Assembly: GCA_029974925.1 (NCBI GenBank)
Contig: JARKQH010000288.1
Location: 1-35,115, forward strand
Direction: 5' to 3'
DNA: 35,115 nucleotides
Source of the DNA: Verrucomicrobiota bacterium
Lineage (GTDB): Bacteria > Verrucomicrobiota > Verrucomicrobiia > Limisphaerales > UBA8199
Positions 18,488 through 26,325 of the stretch are shown here, one piece after another. Within the stretch, counting starts at the first letter, position 1, and each line of letters opens with the position of its first letter. Position numbers and translations under genes: made by a program. Under the pieces are notes generated by a model that saw nothing but the letters and a program-made list of their open reading frames with translations, made no database searches and was not told the DNA's origin.

Positions 18488-18934
18488 TCAGCCGTGGGGC
18501 GGGGCGGGGGGAGGCGCCGGGGGCTGCGGCTGCGGTTGGGAGGGGGCCAGCAGCACCGGGACGGGGTAGCGCAGCTTCATGACGTCATCCACCAGCACCT
18601 CGACATAATAGGTGCCGGCGGTTTTGAACTCGACCTGGGCGAACATGGTCACGTTGGTGGCATGCAACGCCGCATCTTGCAGCGCGAACTTGACTTCCCC
18701 CTTCCGCAGCACCGTCGTCTGGTCCGGCGCGATGAGCCGGACCGTTTCGGTGAACTGGCCCACACCCGCCGTCCAGCGGTTGAACAGGCTCAGCTTGAGC
18801 GCCACCACCGGCAATTGCGGCACGCGGATGAAATTGATGACGCCGACCAGGATGAAGTTGCCCGTGATTTCCTGGCGGATTTCCTCGCACAAGAGCGAGC
18901 ACTGCAGGTCGGGTAAAATGCGAGTCGGTGTCAT
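18488..18934 (-). CDS. DUF6941-like conserved protein
   Basis: MTPTRILPDLQCSLLCEEIRQEITGNFILVGVINFIRVPQLP...YYVEVLVDDVMKLRYPVPVLLAP; family assignment from memory of the pattern. Confidence 0.6.
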   Translation of the reverse strand: MTPTRILPDLQCSLLCEEIRQEITGNFILVGVINFIRVPQLPVVALKLSLFNRWTAGVGQFTETVRLIAPDQTTVLRKGEVKFALQDAALHATNVTMFAQVEFKTAGTYYVEVLVDDVMKLRYPVPVLLAPSQPQPQPPAPPPAPPHG

Positions 18935-18955
18935 AGGCTTGGGAGGACTGGGAGG

Positions 18956-19843
18956 CTAGCGCGTCGCGGCTTCCGCGGCACGCACGGTGTTGTGCATCAG
19001 CAGCGCGATGGTCATCGGGCCGACCCCGCCCGGGTTGGGCGTGATTCGCCCGGCAATCGGCTGCACCGCGGCAAAGTCAACGTCCCCGACCAGCCGCGAG
19101 CCGCCCTTGGCCGCCGGGTCGGCGACGCGGTTGACGCCCACGTCAATCACCACCGCGCCCGGTTTGACCATCCCGGCGGTGACAAACCCGGCCACCCCCA
19201 TTGCGGCCACCAGGATGTCGGCCCGGCGGCAATGGCCGGCGATGTCGCGCGTGCCCGAGTGACACAAGGTCACGGTGGCGTTGGCGTTCTTTTCCTTCTG
19301 ACAGAGCAACGCTGCCAGCGGTTTGCCCACGATGTTGCCCCGTCCCAACACCACCGCATGCGCGCCGGACGTCTGGATTCCCGACCGGACCAGCAATTCC
19401 AAAATCCCCGCCGGCGTGCACGGCACAAAACCGCTCCGGTCCCCCAACAGCAGCTTGCCCATGTTCACCGGGTGGAAGCCGTCCACATCCTTTTCCGGCC
19501 GCACGGTGGAATAAACCACCGCCTGCCGGATGTGGGGGGGCAGCGGCGCCTGAACCAGGATTCCATGCAGCCGCGCGTCCGTGTTCAGCCGTTCCAGCAA
19601 CGCCAGCAGCTCCCCCTCGGTCGTGGCTTCGGGCAGCACATGGGTTTCGGAGAAAATCCCCAGCTCGGCGCAGGTTTTCTCCTTCCGCCCGACATAGACC
19701 TTCGAGGCGGGGTCCTCGCCGACGCGCACGAAAGCCAAGCCGGGCTGGACACCGCGCGCGCGCAGGGCGCCCATGCGCTCCCCCAACTCCGCCTGCACCT
19801 GCCGGGCGATGGCGCGGCCGTCAATCAGGTTTTCCACGGCCAT
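18956..19843 (-). CDS. folD: Bifunctional methylenetetrahydrofolate dehydrogenase / methenyltetrahydrofolate cyclohydrolase
   Basis: VGEDPASKVYVGRKEKTCAELGI, ILVQAPLPPHI, KDVDGFHPVNMGKL, FVPCTPAGI, VVLGRGNIVGKPLA, PNPGGVGPMTIALLMHNT. Confidence 0.97.
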   Translation of the reverse strand: MAVENLIDGRAIARQVQAELGERMGALRARGVQPGLAFVRVGEDPASKVYVGRKEKTCAELGIFSETHVLPEATTEGELLALLERLNTDARLHGILVQAPLPPHIRQAVVYSTVRPEKDVDGFHPVNMGKLLLGDRSGFVPCTPAGILELLVRSGIQTSGAHAVVLGRGNIVGKPLAALLCQKEKNANATVTLCHSGTRDIAGHCRRADILVAAMGVAGFVTAGMVKPGAVVIDVGVNRVADPAAKGGSRLVGDVDFAAVQPIAGRITPNPGGVGPMTIALLMHNTVRAAEAATR

Positions 19844-19847
19844 CGGG

Positions 19848-20987
19848 TCATTCGATCACTTCGATTTTCTGAATGGTCAGCACGGGGGTGTTTTTCCAGC
19901 GCCGGTCCATGGCTTCCTCGCCGGTGACCACGATGCGCAAGCCTTTGTAGCGGGACAAATCCAGGTGCGGCGAGGGATTGTGCAGGTATTCAATCAAGCG
20001 CCGGTTTTCGGGGTTGTACAAGCCGTAAACGGTGGGCGCCTGGATGCTGACCGTGGGCATGACGATGCCCTCCCGCTCCACAATTCGGGGTGGCGGCGGT
20101 TCCTCCTCCTTCGGCTCCGCCATCGCGGTTTCGGCGGGCGCCGTGGACACGACGTTGGTGTCCGGCGCGGGCGTCGCGGGCTCGGGCGCCGGGGTCTCGG
20201 CGGGAGCAACCGCCACCATGGGCGGCTCGGTGACCGTGGCCGGCGTGGGGGTCGGCTCGGGCTCGGCGGGTGGCGTGACAGCGGCCACCGCCGGCGCCGG
20301 GGCTGGCAGTTGCTGCAAATACTGGGCGGCGACGAAGGCGTAGGCGTTCGTGGGCGCTTCGATCTCGAGCCAGTCGCCCTTGGAGCCAAATTCCTTGATG
20401 GTGTCGCCCTTCAGCAACTGCCCCAAGACGCTGTAATTCTCGCCCGGCCCGCTGCGGAGGTTGAGTTTGGTCGCCACCACGGTTTTGTTGGTGGGGTCAA
20501 TGTAGTGGGTGTTGACCCAGACGTGAATGCCGGCGGGGAGCAAGATTTTCGCCCAAGCCGACGGCTCGTCGGCCGCGGATTTCTTGAGCACGATTTCCTC
20601 GAGCACGGTCACTTCCTGGCCTTTGGTGACGCGCCCCACCACCTCGCTCCGCAGCCGGGCCTGGCCGCGAACGTTGACGTTGCTGGCCACCACGACCGCC
20701 GGACCCGCGACCAACGGAACCGTCCGCAGCTCCACCGCAGGCGCCTTTTTCGCGGCCGCGGGCGCTTTCTTGACGGTCTTCTTCTTGGGGGTGGTGGCGG
20801 GTTTGGCCGCGGGAGCGGGCGCCGGGGCAACCGCCGGACTTTCAGCCGTTGGGGCGGCCGGCGCCGGCGTGGCGCCGGGTGCGGTGGCCGGTGTCGCCGG
20901 CTGGGTGGGTGGCGCATCGGGTGCCTGCTGCGCCAGCAGGCTCGAGGTCAGGATGGCCCCGCAAAAAAGCCAAAAGGTTCTTTTCAT
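19848..20987 (-). CDS. Exported SH3-domain protein with Ala/Pro-rich and histone H1-like Lys/Ala/Pro linker
   Basis: Signal MKRTFWLFCGAILTSSLLAQQ; ASNVNVRGQARLRSEVVGRVTKGQEVTVLEE and ATKLNLRSGPGENYSVLGQLLKGDTIKEFGSKGDWLEIEAP (two SH3_3-like repeats); PKKKTVKKAPAAAKKAPA linker. Confidence 0.8.
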   Translation of the reverse strand: MKRTFWLFCGAILTSSLLAQQAPDAPPTQPATPATAPGATPAPAAPTAESPAVAPAPAPAAKPATTPKKKTVKKAPAAAKKAPAVELRTVPLVAGPAVVVASNVNVRGQARLRSEVVGRVTKGQEVTVLEEIVLKKSAADEPSAWAKILLPAGIHVWVNTHYIDPTNKTVVATKLNLRSGPGENYSVLGQLLKGDTIKEFGSKGDWLEIEAPTNAYAFVAAQYLQQLPAPAPAVAAVTPPAEPEPTPTPATVTEPPMVAVAPAETPAPEPATPAPDTNVVSTAPAETAMAEPKEEEPPPPRIVEREGIVMPTVSIQAPTVYGLYNPENRRLIEYLHNPSPHLDLSRYKGLRIVVTGEEAMDRRWKNTPVLTIQKIEVIE

Positions 20988-20992
20988 AAAAT

Positions 20993-21703
20993 TCAGGTCT
21001 CCAGTAGAGATTTAATTTCGGTTTCTGTCAATGTCCGCCATTTGCCCGGACGCAGCTCGCCGAGCTTGATTTTGCCAATCTGAATCCGCTGCAACCGCCG
21101 CACGGTGCGTCCCTGCGACTGGAACAGCCGGCGGACCTCGCGATACTTGCCTTCGGCCAGCTCCAGCTCGATGACGCAGCGTGAGGGGCCGTTGGAAATC
21201 AACCGGACGCGCTCCGCCTTGAGGCGTTCGCCTTGATGGTAAACGCCGCGAGTCAATGTCTCCAACAGCTCGTCGTCCGCCCGCCCCTCGACGGTGGCCA
21301 GGTATTTCTTTCTGACCCCAAACCGGGGATGCGTCAGCCGCAGGCTGAACGCGCCGTCATTGGTCAGGAATATCAGGCCTTCGCTGTTGAAATCCAGGCG
21401 GCCGGCCGAGTGAAGATGCCCCCATTCCTTCGGCAGCAACTCGAAGAGGGTCGGGCGGCCCCGCTCGTCCTGGCGCGAACAGACCACCCCGCGCGGCTTG
21501 TTCAACGCCAGATAAATCTTCCGCCGCGCCCGCAACGGTTTTCCATCCAGGCTCACATGGTCCCGGCCCGGGTCCACTTTGGCGCCCAGCTCGGTGACGA
21601 CGGCGCCGTTGACCCGCACGCGCCCGGCGAGAATGATCTGCTCGCTGGCGCGCCGCGAGGCAACGCCCGCCTCCGCCAGGTATTTCTGCAGCCTCACCAT
21701 CAT
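20993..21703 (-). CDS. RsuA/RluB-family rRNA pseudouridine synthase
   Basis: MVRLQKYLAEAGVASRRASEQIILAGRVRVNGAVV (S4), VCSRQDERGRPTLFELLP, HSAGRLDFNSEGLIFLTNDG, KYREVRRLFQSQGRTVRRLQRIQIG. GGGAG precedes ATG 21703; the ORF opens at 21724. Confidence 0.95.
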   Translation of the reverse strand: MMVRLQKYLAEAGVASRRASEQIILAGRVRVNGAVVTELGAKVDPGRDHVSLDGKPLRARRKIYLALNKPRGVVCSRQDERGRPTLFELLPKEWGHLHSAGRLDFNSEGLIFLTNDGAFSLRLTHPRFGVRKKYLATVEGRADDELLETLTRGVYHQGERLKAERVRLISNGPSRCVIELELAEGKYREVRRLFQSQGRTVRRLQRIQIGKIKLGELRPGKWRTLTETEIKSLLET

Positions 21704-21785
21704 GCGCTCCCGCTGGAAAGTCAAAACCCGAGTCGGACGCCTGCCGGCCCCGACTTCGGGTTCAACCTGAAGATGCCAGTGGAGA

Positions 21786-21941
21786 TTACGCGCCGGGCTT
21801 GGTCTTGCGCAAACCGGTAATCCGGTCGCCGTCTTTCCATTGCCCGCGCTTCTTCAACACCTCAATCCGCTCGAAACGCTTCAACACATTGCGCTTCCCG
21901 CCCAACAGGGCTGCCGCCCGCAAACTACGATGCTGTGACAT
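21786..21941 (-). CDS. Small basic protein (51 aa), PVC-type 'small basic protein' family (TIGR04137-like)
   Basis: Manual translation: MSQHRSLRAAALLGGKRNVLKRFERIEVLKKRGQWKDGDRITGLRKTKPGA*. Below the ORF-track cutoff. The KRNVLKRFERIE core and position fit the chlamydial/verrucomicrobial small basic protein as I recall it. Confidence 0.75.
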   Translation of the reverse strand: MSQHRSLRAAALLGGKRNVLKRFERIEVLKKRGQWKDGDRITGLRKTKPGA

Positions 21942-22485
21942 ATCTTAAAAAACGTCTGCTTTCCAATCTGTTGCCCGCTCCAGGTTCGAAGCGGACGTAG
22001 GTTGTAGCACGCCCGACCGGCCCAAGCCAAGCCCTTTCTCCGACCCGCTCCGGCCCCGCCCCAGCCGACCCCGCCGGCCGCGGCTGGCAGTTGGTTGGGG
22101 AACTTGAATTCGCACCGGCCCGCTTCAAGGGGTGAGCCGAACGCTGCATCGCTGGTTACCAAGGGTTTAGCGGCTGCCCTCTGCGATGCTGCCGGCACAG
22201 GTTCGGGTCGCCCAGGCAAACGCTTCCCCAATCCAACGGCCCGCGCCACAGTGCGTGCAAACCCGTGCAGAATCACCCTGAAAAACGACCCGGCGGGAAG
22301 GGCGTTCTGTTCGAATGGTGTTGGACCGAGGGGGGCGTCTGACCAGACCTCGCATCCCAACCCCCAACCGAACGATGCACGCGCCGGGCAAAGCGCTTCC
22401 CGGTTCCGGCCAACTGTTTTTGCGCGACACGCCCAGTTTGGCAACCCTTTGGGCCGGCTTGCGCCCGCGGGAGCCGATTTTGTTG

Positions 22486-22514
22486 TTGGCAAGGGGCGGT
22501 TTCGTTTCGATAGT
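22486..22514 (+). promoter_or_regulatory. Putative sigma70-type promoter for the topoisomerase B gene
   Basis: TTGGCA (22486-22491), 17-bp spacer, GATAGT (22509-22514), start codon at 22530. Confidence 0.45.
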
Positions 22515-22529
22515 CTTTGCGTTTGAAGT

Positions 22530-24359
22530 ATGGCAGAGAGCACGAGGCACGTTTACGACGAAAGCAAGATCAAGACGCTTTCCTCGCTGGAGCATATCCG
22601 GCTGCGGACCGGCATGTACATTGGCCGGATCGGCGACGGCTCGCATTATGATGACGGCTGCTACATCCTGTTGAAGGAGGTGATAGATAACGCCATTGAC
22701 GAATTCATCATGGGCGCCGGCCGGGAGGTGCAAATCTCCATTCAGGACCGCACGGTGACGGTGCGGGATTTTGGGCGGGGCATCCCGCTGGGCAAGGTGG
22801 TGGATTGCGTGTCGCAGATCAACACGGGGGCGAAGTACAACGACGACGTGTTCCAGTTCAGCGTGGGGCTGAACGGGGTGGGCACCAAGGCGGTCAACGC
22901 CCTGTCGAAGGAGTTCATGGTGCGCAGCCACCGCGAGGGCCAGTTCGTCGAGGCGTGGTTCAAGCAGGGCAAACTCAAGAAAGAGCTCAAGGGCAAGACC
23001 AGCGAACCGGACGGCACCCTGATCCGGTTCGAGCCCGACCCGGAGATTTTCAAGAACACGGAGTTTCGCCCCGAGCACGTCGAGCGGCGGCTGCGGCATT
23101 ACAGCTATCTGAATTCCGGTCTGCGGCTGATTTACAACGGGAAGGTGTTTCAATCGCGGAACGGGCTGTTGGACCTGGTGATGGAGGATTTGCGGGCGGA
23201 TGGGAGCGAGCCGATTTACCCGCCGCTGCATTACGCGGAGAAGACGCTTGAGTTTTGCTTTACCCACAGCAACAGCCGCTACGGCGAGACCTTCTACTCC
23301 TTCGTCAACGGCCAGTACACCAGCGACGGCGGCACACACCTGAGCGCGTTTCGCGAGGGGCTGCTCAAGGCCGTCAATGAGTACGCCCGCGAGAAGTTCG
23401 AGGGCGATGACGTGCGCGAAAGCATGGTGGGGGCGGTGGCCATCCGCCTCAAGGACCCGGTGTTCGAGTCGCAAACCAAGAACAAGCTGGGCAACACGGA
23501 GATTCGCACCGAGCTGGTGAACCGGGTGCGCGAGGAGCTGCTGCACTTCTTCAATCGCAACAAGGAAATCGCCGAGAAGATCATCGCCAAGGTTCAGGAC
23601 ACGCGGCAGCTCCGCAAGGAGCTGCAGGAGGTGAAGAAGCTCGCCCGCGAACGCGCCAAGGCCATCACCATCCGCATTCCGCAGCTCAAGGACTGCAAGG
23701 TTCATTACGACAAAGCCAAAGGCAAGGGCCGCGGCTCGATGATTTTCATCACCGAGGGGCAGTCGGCCGCCGGCTCGATTGTGAGCTGCCGGGACGTGAA
23801 CACGCAGGCCATCTTTGTGCTCAAGGGCAAGCCGCTGAACGTCTGGGACCTGAAACGCGACATCGTCTATAAGAATGACGAGATGTACAATCTCATGCGC
23901 AGCCTCGACATCGAGGACACCATTGAGAACCTGCGTTATGAAAAAGTGATTCTCGCCACCGACGCGGACGTGGACGGCCTGCACATTCGGAACCTGATGA
24001 TCACCTACTTTTTCCGCTTTTTTGATCAACTGGTTCATGACGGCCATCTTTACGTGCTGGAGACCCCGCTGTTCCGCGTGCGCACCCGGCAGGAGACCCT
24101 TTACTGTTACTCGGAGGCGGAGCGCGACGAGGCCGCGAAGCGATTTGGCAAAGGCTGCGAGATCACGCGGTTCAAGGGGCTGGGGGAGATTTCGCCCGAC
24201 GAATTCAAGCAATTCATCGGGAAAGACATGCGGCTGAGCCAGGTGGAGTACGCCCCCAAGGTGGAAGCCGCCGGCATTCTGGGTTTCTACATGGGCAAGA
24301 ACACCCCGGAGCGCAAGGACTACATCATGGAGAACCTCGTGGTGCCCGTGGAGGAGTAA
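22530..24359 (+). CDS. Type IIA DNA topoisomerase subunit B (GyrB/ParE family, ParE-like)
   Basis: EHIRLRTGMYIGRIGDGSHYDDGCYILLKEVIDNAIDEF (GHKL), GLNGVGTKAVNALS, FITEGQSAAGS...LKGKPLNVW (Toprim), LATDADVDGLHIRNLMITYFFRFF, RFKGLGEISPDEFKQFIGKDMR. Confidence 0.95.
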   Translation: MAESTRHVYDESKIKTLSSLEHIRLRTGMYIGRIGDGSHYDDGCYILLKEVIDNAIDEFIMGAGREVQISIQDRTVTVRDFGRGIPLGKVVDCVSQINTGAKYNDDVFQFSVGLNGVGTKAVNALSKEFMVRSHREGQFVEAWFKQGKLKKELKGKTSEPDGTLIRFEPDPEIFKNTEFRPEHVERRLRHYSYLNSGLRLIYNGKVFQSRNGLLDLVMEDLRADGSEPIYPPLHYAEKTLEFCFTHSNSRYGETFYSFVNGQYTSDGGTHLSAFREGLLKAVNEYAREKFEGDDVRESMVGAVAIRLKDPVFESQTKNKLGNTEIRTELVNRVREELLHFFNRNKEIAEKIIAKVQDTRQLRKELQEVKKLARERAKAITIRIPQLKDCKVHYDKAKGKGRGSMIFITEGQSAAGSIVSCRDVNTQAIFVLKGKPLNVWDLKRDIVYKNDEMYNLMRSLDIEDTIENLRYEKVILATDADVDGLHIRNLMITYFFRFFDQLVHDGHLYVLETPLFRVRTRQETLYCYSEAERDEAAKRFGKGCEITRFKGLGEISPDEFKQFIGKDMRLSQVEYAPKVEAAGILGFYMGKNTPERKDYIMENLVVPVEE

Positions 24360-24436
24360 GGGCGTGGTCCCGTTTCCCCGCCGGGTCGCCCCCGCCGCTC
24401 ATTTGACAGGAGCGGCTTCCTGCGCCATGTAAACCC

Positions 24437-25399
24437 ATGCGGCGGAATCGTCGAAGGTTTCTGAAGTATCTCGGGCTCGGGGCGGGCCTGACGGCCGCCG
24501 CCGGCACGTGGTGGGCGGCGACGTCGCAGCGCCGGCCGGCGCGGTGGCTGCGCCGGTTGGCGGCGGACGCCCGCCGCTCGATTCTTGCCGCCCCTGAAAA
24601 ACCAGTTCCGCAGTCGTGGCCGGACAACACCATCACCCTGGCCTGGATCGGGCATGCCACGGTGTTGATCCATTTTTATGGCGTGCGCATTCTCACGGAT
24701 CCGGCCTTGGGCAGCCGCGTAGGCATTTCGCTCGGCCTCGGCACCGCCGGGCCGAAGCGTTACGTTGCTCCCGCCCTGACCCGCAAGGAACTGCCGCCCC
24801 TTGACCTGGTGCTGCTGTCGCATGCGCACATGGACCACATGGACCTGCCGACGCTGGCCACTTTCGGCCCCGAGACTCCGGTGATCACGGCCCGGAAAAC
24901 GCAGGATGTGCTGGCCGGTCTGCCCCTGAGACCGCAGGAGCTGGCCTGGGGTGAGCGAACGGTGTTGCGAACCGCGCGGGGCGAACTGGAAATCGAGGCG
25001 TTCGAGGTCAAGCATTGGGGCGCCCGCTGGCCCAGCGAGGTCGAGCGCGGCTACAACGGCTACATCCTCCGGCGGGAGGGCAAAGCGTTGATCTTTGGCG
25101 GCGACACCGCCCGGACGCCGCGATTCGGCGAACTGCGAAGCCGGGGCCCGTTCGAGGCGGCCATCATGCCCATTGCCGCCTACCGGCCCTGGATTTGGAA
25201 CCATTGCACTCCCGAGGAGGCGGTCGAGATGGCTAATGCCGCCGGCGCCCGGTTCCTCGTCCCCGTTCACCACCAGACGTTCAAGTTGAGCGAAGAGCCC
25301 CTGAACGAGCCGCTCGAGCGGTTGGAAGCCGCCCTGGCGGCTGAACCGGAGCGCGTCGCCCTGCGGCGCATCGGTGAAACCTGGGTGTGCCCGGTCTGA
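24437..25399 (+). CDS. Exported MBL-fold metallohydrolase (RomA/UlaG-like)
   Basis: Tat-like N-terminus MRRNRRRFLKYLGLGAGLTAAAGTW; TLAWIGHATVLIHFYGVRILTDP, LLSHAHMDHMDLPTL, LIFGGDTART, LVPVHHQTF. Confidence 0.92.
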   Translation: MRRNRRRFLKYLGLGAGLTAAAGTWWAATSQRRPARWLRRLAADARRSILAAPEKPVPQSWPDNTITLAWIGHATVLIHFYGVRILTDPALGSRVGISLGLGTAGPKRYVAPALTRKELPPLDLVLLSHAHMDHMDLPTLATFGPETPVITARKTQDVLAGLPLRPQELAWGERTVLRTARGELEIEAFEVKHWGARWPSEVERGYNGYILRREGKALIFGGDTARTPRFGELRSRGPFEAAIMPIAAYRPWIWNHCTPEEAVEMANAAGARFLVPVHHQTFKLSEEPLNEPLERLEAALAAEPERVALRRIGETWVCPV

Positions 25400-25620
25400 G
25401 CCGTTGGACGCCTGTTTTCCTGCCGTTCGCGTTTTTTCCTCTGTCCGTTGGCTGGGACTCCACCCTCTTGGAGATGATTCGCAAGAGTTGGCCGACGAGC
25501 GAGGAGGCGCTGTCGCTCCCCCCCCGCAGGAAAAAGAACAAGAAATACCCTGCTTCCGAACGGCAGGCGGCGCAGGCCCCAAATCACGCCCCCCTGACAG
25601 GTTTTAGCGTCCGGCTGGGC

Positions 25621-25649
25621 TTGCCTAACCGGGGCGGAGACGGGATACT
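25621..25649 (+). promoter_or_regulatory. Putative promoter positioned for a leaderless response-regulator mRNA
   Basis: TTGCCT (25621-25626), 17-bp spacer, GATACT (25644-25649), ATG at 25657. Confidence 0.4.
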
Positions 25650-25656
25650 TTTCTTA

Positions 25657-26325
25657 ATGAAGACTGCGGCGGCAACTTCGAAGCCGGTGGTGTGGCTGAT
25701 TGAGGACCATGCGGATTCGCGGCGGGTTCTGGCGCGGGTGCTGAATCGCTCGGCGAAGCTCGCCTGTCCCTGCACGTTTGCCACGTGCGAGGAAGCGTTG
25801 GCGGCCCTCAAAACCAATCCGCCACCGGACGTGATTCTGCTGGACATCGGCCTGCCGGGGATGAACGGGATCGAAGGCATTCCGCTCTTGAAGAACCTCG
25901 CTCCGGCGACGCACGTCATCATCCTGACGGTCTTTGACGACCAGGAAAAAGTATTCAATGCCATCTGCGCCGGGGCGTCCGGCTACCTGCTGAAGAATAC
26001 CGATGAAGAGGCCATCGCCACGGCGGTGCGGGAGGTCCTGGACGGCGGGTCGCCCATCAATCCGCGCGTTGCCCGCATGGTGTTGAACATGTTCGCGTCG
26101 CGGGCCGCGCCTCACAAGCAGGAGTACGGCCTCTCGGCCCGGGAGCGCGAGGTGCTCGAATTGATGGTCCAGGGCTTGATCAAGAAGGAGATCGCCGCCC
26201 GCCTCAACCTCAGCTATCATACGGTGGACAACCACTTGCGCAGCATTTACGGCAAACTGCAGGTTCACACCCGCGGCGGGGCCGTGGCCAAGGCGGTCGC
26301 GGAGGGGATTTTGTCCACGTCATGA
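25657..26325 (+). CDS. NarL/LuxR-family response regulator without an adjacent histidine kinase
   Basis: KPVVWLIEDHADSRRVLARVL, VILLDIGLPGMNGIEGI, LSAREREVLELMVQGLIKKEIAARLNLSYHTVDNHLRSIYGKLQVHTRGGAVAKA; internal Met of ORF 25387..26325. Confidence 0.93.
   Translation: MKTAAATSKPVVWLIEDHADSRRVLARVLNRSAKLACPCTFATCEEALAALKTNPPPDVILLDIGLPGMNGIEGIPLLKNLAPATHVIILTVFDDQEKVFNAICAGASGYLLKNTDEEAIATAVREVLDGGSPINPRVARMVLNMFASRAAPHKQEYGLSAREREVLELMVQGLIKKEIAARLNLSYHTVDNHLRSIYGKLQVHTRGGAVAKAVAEGILSTS

Noticed and set aside
21975-22005. tRNA-like GGTTCGAA in the intergenic region
   Set aside because: Flanks do not form a T-arm stem and no anticodon or acceptor arm can be drawn.
22167-24212. 681-aa minus-strand ORF antisense to the topoisomerase gene
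   Set aside because: Opposite strand encodes a canonical GyrB/ParE protein; antisense product is compositionally biased without motifs.
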